Source of the DNA: Marinifilum sp965230805
GTDB taxonomy: Bacteria; Bacteroidota; Bacteroidia; Bacteroidales; Marinifilaceae
Reading direction: 5' to 3'
Length of the DNA: 64,000 nucleotides
NCBI RefSeq assembly: GCF_965230805.1
Contig: NZ_OZ246019.1
Coordinates: 4,402,001-4,466,000 of the forward strand
Part shown: one piece after another, positions 35,526 to 45,494 of the stretch
Numbering within the stretch: position 1 is the first letter of the stretch
How the letters are laid out: every line of letters starts with the position of its first letter
Notes under the pieces: generated by a model
Databases searched by the model: none
Seen by the model: only the letters and a program-made list of their open reading frames with translations
What the model was told of the DNA's origin: nothing
Position numbers and translations under genes: made by a program

Positions 35526-35932
35526 TAGTAGGAGAGTGTAAAGTAAGACCAAGATATGGAGAGGTAGATTCTATGGGTTATGTGTACCATGCCAATTATG
35601 TAGATTATTGTCATTTTGCACGAACTGAATTAATGAGAACATTTGGTATAAATGATAAAGAGCTGGAAGATAATGGAATCATGATGCCAGTAATCGAAAT
35701 GAATCTAAAGTATAAAAAGCCAGTGACCTATGATGAAGAATTGTTAGTAATTACAAGAATCTCAGAAATCCCTTCAACTCGATTTAAATTTGATTTTGAG
35801 TTTAGAAATCAAAAACAAGAATTGGTGTGTAAAGCAAACTCAACGCTTGTATTTGTAAAAAGCGATACTAGAAAACCAACAAAAGCACCTGAAATTGTAA
35901 TCAATAGACTAGGTGAAGCTATGGTACTTTAA
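35522..35932 (+). CDS. YbgC/4HBT-type thioesterase
   Basis: A 136-residue hot-dog fold protein. The catalytic Asp is in YGEVDSMGYVYHANYVDYC, the signature of YbgC/4-hydroxybenzoyl-CoA thioesterases. It hydrolyses an acyl-CoA or acyl-ACP; which one is unknown. It shares 4 bp with the MinD-ferredoxin gene, so it belongs to the operon, which is a little unexpected for a thioesterase. Confidence 0.87.
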   Translation: MIVGECKVRPRYGEVDSMGYVYHANYVDYCHFARTELMRTFGINDKELEDNGIMMPVIEMNLKYKKPVTYDEELLVITRISEIPSTRFKFDFEFRNQKQELVCKANSTLVFVKSDTRKPTKAPEIVINRLGEAMVL

Positions 35933-36022
35933 ATTAGATTTTGATAGTAAATTTTAATACACACTTTTAAAGATAAGAGCCTTTTAATTGGAGTTAAGTT
36001 TTAATCAGTAATACAACTTAGT

Positions 36023-36466
36023 ATGGGAAAAATGAAATTAAATATGTGGATTGATTTGTTACTATTATTATGCTTTTCACTTGTAGTTGGAATTGGATTT
36101 TTGATAAAGTATGTACTAATTACTGGGCAAGAAGTCTGGACTAAATATGGAACGTATTTGCACTTGGAATTCTTAGGAATGGATAGGCATGAATGGGGAG
36201 ATGTTCATTTGATCTTCGGATTAATAATGATATTTCTTCTGGTATTGCATGTAATTTATCATTGGACTTTGATTAAATCGATGTTTGATAAGTTTTGGGG
36301 ATTATTAGGTATAAAATTAATAAGTATAATAATATTTTTATCAACTTGTTTGTTTTTCATTTTTGCTCCATTCTTTGTTGGTGCTGATGTATCAAATCTA
36401 TCTAATGGAAAAGAACATTATAAAACTGAGAAAGTAAGAAAGTACAAAGGTAGAAATCATAAATAG
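36023..36466 (+). CDS. DUF4405 membrane protein
   Basis: A 147-residue protein with three to four membrane helices. FLGMDRHEWGDVHLIFGLIM and LLVLHVIYHW place His residues in two helices as in small b-type cytochromes and DUF4405 proteins, so haem binding is plausible. It lies 90 bp behind the thioesterase on the same strand and could be the membrane redox partner of the ferredoxin-MinD proteins (inference). Confidence 0.75.
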   Translation: MGKMKLNMWIDLLLLLCFSLVVGIGFLIKYVLITGQEVWTKYGTYLHLEFLGMDRHEWGDVHLIFGLIMIFLLVLHVIYHWTLIKSMFDKFWGLLGIKLISIIIFLSTCLFFIFAPFFVGADVSNLSNGKEHYKTEKVRKYKGRNHK

Positions 36467-36526
36467 CTAGTCCATATTGATAATTTAAAATACAGACTAC
36501 TTTTATAGCTTTTTCTATTGATATTG

Positions 36527-38158
36527 TTATTCCAATTTCTCTTTTGCAAGATTTATAGCATCATCGAAATTATCCAAAATATTATATTCCGAAATATATT
36601 TGGTAATTTCACTGCGTTCTATTTCTTGTTGGACCTCTTTGTTAACACCTGATAAGATAATTTTTGTATTTCGCTTTTCCAGAGTTTTAATAATTTCTGT
36701 AAAATTTCTAATTCCGGTAGCATCAATAAAAGGAACATGTCGCATTCTGATAATAAGTACAGATGTAGTGTGTTTCAATTCTCGTAAAGTTTCTTGGTAT
36801 CTCTTGGCTGCCGCAAAGAAGAAAGGTCCACTTATTTCGTATACTTCTACTTCCTTTGGTATTTCATTATAGTTTTGGATCTCATCCGAATCGGTTTCAA
36901 CAGGCATTACACCATTAATTATTGACATGCGATACATGAAAATTAGTGCAGCCAAAACAATCCCAATTTCTATTGCAACACTAAGGTCAACTAATACAGT
37001 CAGAAGAAACGTTATTAACAAGACAATGATATCAAAATGCGACCCTTTTAAAATAGATCTGAATGTACGCCATTCGCTCATATTGTATGAAACAACAATA
37101 AGGATTCCGGCCAGGCAAGACATTGGAATAAGTTTTGCCCACTTTCCAAATACCAACATAATTAACAAGAGAGTAAGAGCATGTACAATTCCTGCAACAG
37201 GTGTTCTTCCACCATTCTTTACATTGGTAGCTGTTCTGGCTATTGCTCCTGTAGCAGGAATTCCTCCAAAAAATGGGGAAAAGATATTAGCAATACCTTG
37301 GGCAATTAGCTCAGTATTTGAACGATGATTTCCTCCGATCATACCATCAGCAACTACAGCTGAAAGAAGTGATTCTATGGCACCAAGTATGGCAATAGTA
37401 AGAGCTGGCTGAAAATAATTGTGGATTAAGCTCCAATCAATACTTGGCATATCAAAACCAATTGAATTAGGAATATCTCCATATACAGATTCAATGGTGT
37501 TTACAGGTAGATTTAGTAACTGAACCAGAACGGTCATTACAATAATTGCAACAAAAGAACCAGGGATTTTAGGAATCAATTTACCAGCGTAAAGACTAAT
37601 TAAAATTGTTCCAATGCTAATAGAGATTGCATATTCATTTATGCTATTCAAATTAGACAAATAGCATACCCATTTCTCGATAAATTCTGAAGGAACGGAA
37701 TCTAATTGTAAGCCGAAAGCAGCCTTTATTTGTGTGGAAAAAATTACCAAAGCAATACCCGAAGTAAAACCAACAATTAAAGGGTGTGGAATAAATTTAA
37801 GGATTGCACCCAATCGTAGCAAACCAAACACTACCAATATAATACCAGCTAAAAAAGTAGATATCATTAATCCTTCTAAGCCGTATTGACTCACAATACC
37901 ATAAACGATTACAATAAATGCACCAGTTGGACCACCAATTTGCACTCGGCTGCCTCCAAAAAAGGAAATTAAAAAGCCTGCGATTATGGCGGTAATCAAT
38001 CCTTTTTCTGGCGAAACTCCAGATGCTACTGCAAAAGCAATTGCCAAAGGAAGTGCAACAATACCTACAATTATACCTGCGAATAAATCTTTTTGAAAAG
38101 ATTGAGAATTATAGCCTTTTAAAACTGATAATAGTTTTGGCTTAAAGATCGATTTCAT
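36527..38158 (-). CDS. SulP family anion transporter with STAS domain
   Basis: A 543-residue permease. The membrane domain (about 1-400) begins with the SulP signature GIIVGIVALPLAIAFAVASG and has GPTGAFIVIVYG; the cytoplasmic STAS domain (about 440-540) includes VLIIRMRHVPFIDATGIRNF. SulP proteins carry sulfate, bicarbonate or other anions; the substrate is not fixed by sequence. It is convergent with the DUF4405 gene. Confidence 0.92.
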   Translation of the reverse strand: MKSIFKPKLLSVLKGYNSQSFQKDLFAGIIVGIVALPLAIAFAVASGVSPEKGLITAIIAGFLISFFGGSRVQIGGPTGAFIVIVYGIVSQYGLEGLMISTFLAGIILVVFGLLRLGAILKFIPHPLIVGFTSGIALVIFSTQIKAAFGLQLDSVPSEFIEKWVCYLSNLNSINEYAISISIGTILISLYAGKLIPKIPGSFVAIIVMTVLVQLLNLPVNTIESVYGDIPNSIGFDMPSIDWSLIHNYFQPALTIAILGAIESLLSAVVADGMIGGNHRSNTELIAQGIANIFSPFFGGIPATGAIARTATNVKNGGRTPVAGIVHALTLLLIMLVFGKWAKLIPMSCLAGILIVVSYNMSEWRTFRSILKGSHFDIIVLLITFLLTVLVDLSVAIEIGIVLAALIFMYRMSIINGVMPVETDSDEIQNYNEIPKEVEVYEISGPFFFAAAKRYQETLRELKHTTSVLIIRMRHVPFIDATGIRNFTEIIKTLEKRNTKIILSGVNKEVQQEIERSEITKYISEYNILDNFDDAINLAKEKLE

Positions 38159-38182
38159 TGAAATATGATATTAATTAAGCTG

Positions 38183-38190
38183 CAAAAGTA
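38183..38190 (-). promoter_or_regulatory. -7 box of the sulP-type gene
   Basis: TACTTTTG on the minus strand, 25 bp before the start codon, fits TAnnTTTG. The rest of the 304-bp gap holds the opposite promoter (TATTTTTG at 38401-38408, 55 bp before the thrE start) and no other feature that I can see. Confidence 0.5.
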
Positions 38191-38462
38191 ATACTAATAC
38201 GCTTTCGTTGCTCTTCGTTATTGATAAATTTTTGAGTGAGTTGAAAAAATGAAAATCAAGACTAAATTGTCTGTAATTATTTGATATTTAGATATGCTTT
38301 CTAGTTTTTTGATCTATTGTAAATTAGCAATGAAAAGTATTAATCTTTATAAATAAAATGCACGTGTAAAATAAGATGATGTTATGAATATTATTAATGG
38401 TATTTTTGTACCGTTTAAAATAGAAGCACTCGATACTTGAAGTTTAAAACTCACAAAGAGTA

Positions 38463-39662
38463 ATGCAGATACCTCAAAAATACAAGTTCATTGTTAAGCT
38501 TGGTAATGCACTCCATACTTATGGAGTGCCTTCCTATAAATCTCAAATGTATTTGAATGAAATTGCTGAGAAAAAGGGAATAAAAGGGAGTTTCATGGAT
38601 ACCCCTACTTGGATTAATTATGTTTTTTATGAGGAAGACGATCACACATATAACTATGTTGAATGTGTTCCTCCTGGAGAATTAAACTTGGGAGCATTAT
38701 CACGAATCGTTGAGATTACCAATAATGTACTATCTAATAAAATCGGTTTTTCAGAAGCGAAGCGAGAAATTGAAAACATTAAAACTGCTCGATTAGGCTA
38801 TGGAAGTTTAATCGAAATGTTCTCATTTATGACATCTGCTGGAGCTTTTTGTGTAATTCTTGATACAAGCTGGTTTTCTTCAATTTTGGCTTTTTTACTT
38901 GGAGCTGTTGTTTATTCAATTACCTTGTTAGCTCAAAAATCAAGTTATGTGCGCAGTACTTTAGAATCATTGGTAGCGTTTTCAGTTACAATAATAACAG
39001 GTTTATTAGCATTACAATATGAGCAAATAAATGTTTCCATGACTATTTTGGCTTCTATTATTGTGTTCATCCCAGGTTTATCCATTACCACTGCACTGGA
39101 AGAAATTACATCAAGAAGCTTAGTTTCAGGTACAGCTAAATTGTTTGATGCCTTGGTTTCATTATTTAAGCAATTTTTTGGTGTAGTACTAGGTTTGGCA
39201 GTATTGTATAGTTTTATAGATTTAAAGCCAAATGTGGTAGTTAATGATGTGCCCAAATGGGTTGATTATATTGCTATAATTTTATTGACTTCCAGTATAC
39301 TGCCTGTATTTAAGGTGCGCCCTAGAGACCTAATATTTTGTGTAATTTCCGGGTTTTCTAGCTATTTAGCAACCACCTTGTTAGATTTTGCGGGTATTTT
39401 GATTAGTATCTTTATCGGTACAATAGTAGCAGTTGCTTGTAGTAAAATCTTTAGTAAGATTACAAAATCACCAGAATTGGTGTATTTGGTTCCGGGAATC
39501 ATCATGCTTGTACCAGGAAGTAAAGCTTTTATCGGTTTAAGTAGTGTGTTTATTGGTGCAGGTAGTTCTCATAGTAATATGGGAGAACAAATTTTATATA
39601 TATTTATGGGCATTATAGGGGGGCTTATATTTTCTGGAAGCTTTATTGATCGCGGTAAATAA
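38463..39662 (+). CDS. ThrE-type threonine/serine exporter
   Basis: A 399-residue membrane protein combining both ThrE halves in one chain: an N-terminal cytoplasmic domain (residues 1-115, with YGVPSYKSQMYLNEIAEKKG), about ten membrane helices, and the C-terminal signature ELVYLVPGIIMLVPGSKAFIG. ThrE proteins export threonine and serine; substrate here is by family only. Confidence 0.85.
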   Translation: MQIPQKYKFIVKLGNALHTYGVPSYKSQMYLNEIAEKKGIKGSFMDTPTWINYVFYEEDDHTYNYVECVPPGELNLGALSRIVEITNNVLSNKIGFSEAKREIENIKTARLGYGSLIEMFSFMTSAGAFCVILDTSWFSSILAFLLGAVVYSITLLAQKSSYVRSTLESLVAFSVTIITGLLALQYEQINVSMTILASIIVFIPGLSITTALEEITSRSLVSGTAKLFDALVSLFKQFFGVVLGLAVLYSFIDLKPNVVVNDVPKWVDYIAIILLTSSILPVFKVRPRDLIFCVISGFSSYLATTLLDFAGILISIFIGTIVAVACSKIFSKITKSPELVYLVPGIIMLVPGSKAFIGLSSVFIGAGSSHSNMGEQILYIFMGIIGGLIFSGSFIDRGK

Positions 39663-39844
39663 CACAAAAAGTAGAAAATGATAATTTTTCTCCTTATCTG
39701 ATGTGTTTACTTGTGAGTTTTAGCCAACAAACAAAATGTAAATGATGAAAAAAGCTTAGCTTTAATTACAGGTGCAGCAATTCCACCAATGCGTTTAGGA
39801 ACACAAAGCGAAATTGTTTTAATTATTTAAAAAGTGGATTAATC

Positions 39845-40520
39845 ATGAAAAATATTATCATTACAGGAGCTACAGGAATGGTAGGCGCAATTGTATTAAA
39901 ACACTGTTTAGAATCAAATGAAATAGATAAGATAACAAGCTTTGTTCGAGAACCTACTGGTATTAAACACCCAAAATTAAACGAAATAATAGTAAAGAAT
40001 TTTTTAGATTATTCGGATCACCTAAACGAATTCCAAAATGTAAGGGCAGTTTACTTTTGTATTGGGGTATACACAGGCGCAGTGCCTGATACAAAATTCA
40101 AAGAGATTACCGTGGATTATACTTGTAAATTTGCCGATGCCTTAAAACATAAAACAATACAGTCCTGATGCTAATTTTTGTTTTTTAAGTGGAGCAGGAG
40201 CCGATAATTCCGAAAAAAGCCGCTTTTCTTTTGCCAAATACAAAGGAATGGCTGAAAATTACCTGTTTGCCAATTTAAGCAATGTATTTTCATTGCGCCC
40301 TGCTTATATTTATCCGGTTGAGAAGCGAAAAGAGCCTAATTTAGGCTACAAAATCTGGCGCATTTTATATCCTCTGCTTAGATTGCTTGGGAAAACTGCC
40401 AGTATCAAGTCAACTCAATTGGCCAGAGCAATGTATGAGATAGGATTAAGAGGAGCTCCAAAAGATGCATTAGAGAATAAGGATATCCTGAATGTTCTTG
40501 AAAGCGCGCATAAAGCTTAA
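39845..40520 (+). pseudogene. NAD(P)-dependent epimerase-like gene with a frameshift
   Basis: The first part (MKNIIITGATGMVGAIVLKH, Rossmann GATGMVG) runs from 39845 to a stop at 40168; the frame then continues one phase over as SPDANFCFLSGAGADNSEKS through FSLRPAYIYPVEKRKEP to 40520. Removing one A from the AAAA at 40151-40154 would restore a single ~224-residue oxidoreductase of the atypical SDR (HTATIP2-like) type. Either a real 1-bp insertion in a short homopolymer, or a sequencing error. The conserved S-G-A-G-A-D, Y-K-G-x-x-E and R-P motifs on both sides show that selection acted until recently. Confidence 0.8.
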
Positions 40521-40549
40521 TTTGCTGATTTTGCTTTTCTACTTTTCCT

Positions 40550-40557
40550 TATCTTTG
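40550..40557 (+). promoter_or_regulatory. -7 box of the SEC-C gene
   Basis: TATCTTTG, 18 bp before the ATG at 40576, with TTTG words 16 to 25 bp upstream. Confidence 0.55.
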
Positions 40558-40575
40558 CCCGGTAAAACAAAGAAT

Positions 40576-41406
40576 ATGATTCGATCAACAAAGCAAGCAT
40601 TCGAGATAATTGACACCAAAGCCACAGGAATACCCTATGAAGCTATCGACTACTTAAGAAATCAGGAAAGTAGTAACGAATTAAATAAAAAGCTGGTATA
40701 CGCACTTAAAAATGCCTATAGAGGAGAAGTATATTATTCTGAGAAATACAGACTCATGTTACCAGCACCTTTGTGGTATGCTGTAGTTGCCGAAAAACAT
40801 TTGTCCGAAGTACTATTTGAACCATTGCTGGAGATGTTTACAATAGAAGAAGATTGGGATTTAATGAATGAGCAAGCGGTATATCTGGTAGGCTTGTTGG
40901 CAAAAAAATACCCTGAAGCATTTCTTGATAAGGTGTTGTTCTTTATAGAGGAGAATATCAAAAAGAAAAACAAAACACCATACATATTCTGTTTTGAGGC
41001 TCTTTACTATGCAAAGGATAATCAGTTCGATAGAATACATGCCATGCTTGAAAAAGAAAACTTCCATTGGATAGATCATTATATAAGGGTTTTAGGAGAT
41101 TTGATGCGCAAAGATACACTTGCTAAGTTTAAGGAAGTGTTGTCTAAGTTCGAAGGCAAACATACAGTTATAGAATTACAGTACTATATTGATGTAATGG
41201 AAGGTAGGATTACAGATTTTCAAAAAGGGCTTGCATTTTGCGAAATGCGTGATGCAGAATGGAAGAACCATTACAAACCAATGGAGCAGATGTTTGCCAG
41301 CACACAATCACCAATTCAGCAAGAGGTAAAAATAAACAGAAATGATGCTTGTCCTTGCGGCTCAGGCAAAAAGTACAAAAACTGCTGTATTATAAATCAA
41401 TGGTAA
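40576..41406 (+). CDS. DUF1186-like protein with C-terminal SEC-C motif
   Basis: A 276-residue, mostly helical (HEAT-like) protein ending in a SEC-C zinc motif, NDACPCGSGKKYKNCC, identical in layout to the SecA tail. The helical part resembles DUF1186 proteins. Zinc-bound SEC-C tails contact ribosomes or SecB; a role in protein quality control is possible but unproven. The frame is open from a TTG at 40492 inside the preceding pseudogene; the promoter position supports the ATG at 40576. Confidence 0.8.
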   Translation: MIRSTKQAFEIIDTKATGIPYEAIDYLRNQESSNELNKKLVYALKNAYRGEVYYSEKYRLMLPAPLWYAVVAEKHLSEVLFEPLLEMFTIEEDWDLMNEQAVYLVGLLAKKYPEAFLDKVLFFIEENIKKKNKTPYIFCFEALYYAKDNQFDRIHAMLEKENFHWIDHYIRVLGDLMRKDTLAKFKEVLSKFEGKHTVIELQYYIDVMEGRITDFQKGLAFCEMRDAEWKNHYKPMEQMFASTQSPIQQEVKINRNDACPCGSGKKYKNCCIINQW

Positions 41407-41412
41407 TGTGAT

Positions 41413-42012
41413 TTAAAGTCGATAAGCTAGTCCTAAAGAAAAGACTCTGTTCTTAGCATCCGAGTCAAGAACGCTTTTATTATATATTTTACTGATTCCA
41501 TGATAATACCTGGTTTGAACGCAAAACTGATCGTTAATTTCATATTCCAATCCCAGGTTAGCTCCATAATCAATGTCTTTATAGATTTCTTGAATTGCAA
41601 AGTCGCGAAAACCAATATAAACTGGTCTGTAAAAATCTTCAGGATCTTCGTTTGCTCGCACCAAATAGCCTATTTGAGGACCAAAAATAATCTTAAACTG
41701 TTCAAAATTTCTGAGCTTAAACTGTATTAATATAGGTATGGTGATATAATTCAGGTCTACTTTTAATGATTCTCCATCAACATGGTCTCTAAAACCTTGC
41801 ATAGAGTAGTTTACTTCTGTTTGTAAATTTGTATTGTTATTGATATTATAAGTGAGCATTATGCCGCCATACCCGCCAAACTTGTGCAGACCACCATTAT
41901 CTTCACCTTGATAATTACCCAAATTAAATCCACCACGGAGTCCAATTTCGAAATCCTGAGCGATAAGTGCAATAGGAGCAATTGTCATTAGGAGTAGGAT
42001 TATTTTTTTCAT
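41413..42012 (-). CDS. Outer-membrane beta-barrel protein
   Basis: A 199-residue exported protein: signal peptide to about residue 18 (APIALIAQ), then eight amphipathic strands with the family's FEIGLRGGFNLGNYQG opening and VFSLGLAYRL as last strand with an aromatic or hydrophobic terminal. This is the small porin-like PF13568 type, very common in Bacteroidota. No specific function. Convergent with the SEC-C gene, only 6 bp between stops. Confidence 0.85.
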   Translation of the reverse strand: MKKIILLLMTIAPIALIAQDFEIGLRGGFNLGNYQGEDNGGLHKFGGYGGIMLTYNINNNTNLQTEVNYSMQGFRDHVDGESLKVDLNYITIPILIQFKLRNFEQFKIIFGPQIGYLVRANEDPEDFYRPVYIGFRDFAIQEIYKDIDYGANLGLEYEINDQFCVQTRYYHGISKIYNKSVLDSDAKNRVFSLGLAYRL

Positions 42013-42206
42013 TTTGCCTGCATTTAAAGTTTAACGGGTCGAATTTACGATAAATAAAGTTTGTATTAAGGAAATGAACCAAAGTAAAACAAACGACCAA
42101 CCAATCTAATTTGTACATTTGATCACCCCACAGGATTGTAATACAGGTAAATAAATCGGGTTAAATAATGGAAAAATTAAAAACAATAAAATAAGAGCTT
42201 TATGAA

Positions 42207-42629
42207 ATGGCTCGGCATTTTGTAAACGCTAGGATTCAAGAAAATAATAATTCGCTTGAATCTCTAAAAGAATCGATGGACAGTGAAAGCAAAAGTACTG
42301 CTGGAGATAAACACGAAACAGGAAGAGCCATGATGCATATCGAGCAAGAAAAGTTAGCTCGTCAGTTGGCAAATAATCAGAAAATAAAAAGTATTGTTGA
42401 TAGAATTAACCCGGAGGTGAAATCGGATACAGTTGAGTTAGGTGCTCTTATCATCACCGATAAAATTCGATTTTTTGTACTTGCAGGATTAGGGCAACTT
42501 GAAATGAAGAGGGATCAATATTTATTGGTTTCCTTCCAATCGGAATTGGTACAAGAATTCAAAGGGAAGCGAAAGGGAGATCAAGTTAATTATAGGGGAC
42601 AAGCTTACGCAATCCATGATATTCTGTAG
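42207..42629 (+). CDS. GreA/GreB C-terminal-like protein
   Basis: A 140-residue protein. The N-terminal helix (SLESLKESMDSESKSTAGDKHETGRAMM, shown in parts) and the C-terminal strands (VELGALIITDKIRFFVLAG and GDQVNYRGQAYAIHDIL) resemble a family widespread in Bacteroidota that databases often mislabel as 3-oxoacyl-ACP synthase. The STAGDKHETGRA block looks like the linker of Gre-type transcription factors. Probably an RNA-polymerase secondary-channel factor (inference). Confidence 0.6.
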   Translation: MARHFVNARIQENNNSLESLKESMDSESKSTAGDKHETGRAMMHIEQEKLARQLANNQKIKSIVDRINPEVKSDTVELGALIITDKIRFFVLAGLGQLEMKRDQYLLVSFQSELVQEFKGKRKGDQVNYRGQAYAIHDIL

Positions 42630-42677
42630 GGAGTAGGGACTCATAAATAGAATGCATGGGCAGTCTTCAGCTTAAAA

Positions 42678-45332
42678 TCAATCGGCAAGAGGCAGCTCAA
42701 TAGTAAATACACTTCCTTTTCCCATTTCACTTTTTACCAATATCCTTCCCTTATTTTTCTTTGCAAACTCTTTACATAGCAATAGTCCCAAACCAAAGCC
42801 CTTTTCTCCATTTGTGCCTTCTTTTGAAAAAGATTCTTCGATTTTAAAAAGTTTTGCAAAATGTTCCTTATCAATTCCTACACCACTGTCTATCACATTT
42901 AGTCTGGCTGTTTTATAAGCTTTTATAATACTAAGTTCTACCTTTCCATTTTCAGGCGTAAATTTAATGGCATTCGAAAATAAATTTCGTAAAACTGTTT
43001 CAATCATTTCTCTATCAACAAACAAACACATATCTTTTTCTAAAGATAGACTAACCTCAATATTTTTGGCAGAAGCTATTTGTTTTGCCAGTTCCAGAGG
43101 TTCCTGAATTAGATCACCTACTGAATAGCTATTGGGATTAAAAATGATTTTATCACTTTGGGATTGTGCCCATACCAATAGATTGTTCAGAAACGAATAG
43201 GTATTTTGAATTGCTTTATCAATAAGAACAGCGTATTTCTGTAGCTTGTTATATTCCTTTTTTTCTATCTTTTCCATTATCATTTCGGAAAAGCCCAATA
43301 TGGAAGCAAAAGGTGAACGCAAATCATGAGAAATTATAGAAATGAACTTATCCTTTGAAGCAATAGCAAGCTTTAAGTCTTTCTCTAGTTTTTTCCTTTC
43401 CGTGATATTCTCAACCGATCCTTGAATGGAATACAATTGATTATCTTGAATCACATGAAAGGAATTATTAATAAGGTTAATGTAATCCCCGGATTTGGAT
43501 TTCCCTACAATTTCAATATTTTTCCCATTTGCACTGTGTTTGATAAAGGCTTTTACTGCTTGCCTAAAAAGTTGATCGTCATTCCAAAAAAGTTCAAATA
43601 ACTTTTTATTAATCAAATCTTCTTTTTTTATGTAGCCATAAGCTTTGGCAGTTGCATCATTACAATTTTCTATATACAAATAACTTTTGATCCAGTTGTA
43701 TTTCTCTTCAGTTGAATAACCGATTGGCATTGGTTTTTTCAGGCTCAAGAAAAACATTCCTACAGGATTAGTTTCAATAAAATTTGTTAGCTTATCCTTT
43801 ATTTGCTTTAACTCCTTTTCTTGTTTAAGCTGCTCAGTTATATCACTAATTAAACCTGTTATATACTTTTGATTTCCAATTGTTATAAGTTGCGATCTCA
43901 CATCTACATTGTAAACGCTTCCATCTTTTCTTCTAAATTCAGCACCCCTATTTTTTCCTTCTCCGGTCTTTAATGATTCATTATAAGCTATATTTGGAGC
44001 ATTCGGATCTGCTTTCATTTCAAAAATGTTTAGATTTTTCAACTCTTGAAGCGAAAAACCAGACATTTCGCAAAAAGCTGAATTAGCATATAAAAACTTT
44101 CCTTCCTCATTAACAAATGTTATCCCTTCTTTCATATTGGAAGTTATGGTACGAAACTGTTCTTCGCTTTCTTTTATCTTTCTTTCAGCTATTAAATCTT
44201 GGGTAATATCTTTCGAATATATTGCAATTTGAATTAGCTCTCCTTTATTATTTAAAACCGGATACAACTTTGATTTTACGATTAATCCATCTCGTTCATC
44301 AATAAGAGTAACCGTTTCTTTTTTTGCAACGACTTCATGCATTGCCTGCTTTCTGGATTCAATAACCGATTTTGGAAGAAAATCATATGCACAGTTACCA
44401 ATTAAATCCCGTTCTTTACTTTTAAGTCGATCCGTACAAATGGAGTTTACTGCTAGAAATTTGGCATCTAAATCAATTAAAAAGGCTGCTTCGTCGGATG
44501 CATTTAAAAGTGTTGCAGTAACCTCTTGACTTTTTTTTAACTCTAGTTCTGTTTTATGTTTTTCGCTTACATCTTCTACCAACAGCATGAGGCTTGCTTT
44601 ACTTACACCATTTAATGGCACAACAACACAATTTAAATAACTTTCCTTTCCAAAGCTGGATTCAACTTCAAATTCATATTCAATTGATCTTTCTTCCCGA
44701 TATGCCTTGAGAATTTGTTCATACAATCCGCAATCTTTCCATGATTGTATAAAGTGATAGTTTTGCAATAAAACCTGATCATGTGTAGCTCCAATGATTT
44801 TGCCAATCATGGGGTTTGCAAAAATACAATTTCCATCTTTATCGTAGGTTGCAATTCCGGTTGGTGATTGACTTACAATTGACTGATGTATATTCGATAG
44901 TTCCTTGTATTTTGATTCAAGTTCTTTTTTTTCTGTAATGACTCTATTGATACTGCGAACTCCAATCAACCTTCCTTTATCATTATATACTCTAACACAA
45001 TCATGATCAATCCATTCCACCTTACCAGATTTAGAAATGATTCTGTACTCAATAGATTTTCTAAATCCATCATCATCAAGCTCATGATCATGCTCTTCGT
45101 ACTTCGTTACATCTTCGGGGTGAATGATCTGATTGATCAATTTTTTGTTGGCATAAAACTCTTCAGAAGAATAACCTGTAATCAACTCTGCCATATTTGA
45201 AACATATATGCATTCCCCTTGTGAATTGGTGACGTACTCCCAATTTTTTGAGTTGTCAATTATGCTCTTGTAAAAATATAATTCTTCCCGGAGTCTTTTT
45301 ATGGTGTAGTCTTTTTGCTCTGACATATTCAA
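42678..45332 (-). CDS. Multi-PAS sensor histidine kinase
   Basis: An 884-residue cytoplasmic kinase without membrane segments: five PAS/PAC modules (about 25-140, 150-265, 270-385, 390-510 and 520-645), a HisKA domain with H669 in IISHDLRSPFASILGF, and an HATPase domain with N-box NLFSNAIKFTPENG, G1 DSGVGID and G2 GFGLGLLLCKEF. The PAS repeats vary, so it probably integrates several signals such as redox state or oxygen. No response regulator is adjacent, so it is an orphan kinase. Confidence 0.93.
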   Translation of the reverse strand: MNMSEQKDYTIKRLREELYFYKSIIDNSKNWEYVTNSQGECIYVSNMAELITGYSSEEFYANKKLINQIIHPEDVTKYEEHDHELDDDGFRKSIEYRIISKSGKVEWIDHDCVRVYNDKGRLIGVRSINRVITEKKELESKYKELSNIHQSIVSQSPTGIATYDKDGNCIFANPMIGKIIGATHDQVLLQNYHFIQSWKDCGLYEQILKAYREERSIEYEFEVESSFGKESYLNCVVVPLNGVSKASLMLLVEDVSEKHKTELELKKSQEVTATLLNASDEAAFLIDLDAKFLAVNSICTDRLKSKERDLIGNCAYDFLPKSVIESRKQAMHEVVAKKETVTLIDERDGLIVKSKLYPVLNNKGELIQIAIYSKDITQDLIAERKIKESEEQFRTITSNMKEGITFVNEEGKFLYANSAFCEMSGFSLQELKNLNIFEMKADPNAPNIAYNESLKTGEGKNRGAEFRRKDGSVYNVDVRSQLITIGNQKYITGLISDITEQLKQEKELKQIKDKLTNFIETNPVGMFFLSLKKPMPIGYSTEEKYNWIKSYLYIENCNDATAKAYGYIKKEDLINKKLFELFWNDDQLFRQAVKAFIKHSANGKNIEIVGKSKSGDYINLINNSFHVIQDNQLYSIQGSVENITERKKLEKDLKLAIASKDKFISIISHDLRSPFASILGFSEMIMEKIEKKEYNKLQKYAVLIDKAIQNTYSFLNNLLVWAQSQSDKIIFNPNSYSVGDLIQEPLELAKQIASAKNIEVSLSLEKDMCLFVDREMIETVLRNLFSNAIKFTPENGKVELSIIKAYKTARLNVIDSGVGIDKEHFAKLFKIEESFSKEGTNGEKGFGLGLLLCKEFAKKNKGRILVKSEMGKGSVFTIELPLAD

Positions 45333-45494
45333 ATATTGCTTTTCCTTCCATCTAAATATATCAATAAAATTAAAGGCTAGTTTATTCTATGCTTTAAACA
45401 CCTCTAATTCAAAAAAAGATTTAATAAAAAATATAACTCGCAAAACCTGGCACTTGGTCTTAAGAACAGATTTGAAATTCATACATGCACCAAA

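Noticed and set aside
39721..39835. Gene-like remnant before the frameshifted epimerase (reads LALITGAAIPPMRLGTQSEI)
   Set aside because: The stretch has no start codon context and stops after about 35 codons; it is too short to assign and may be chance.
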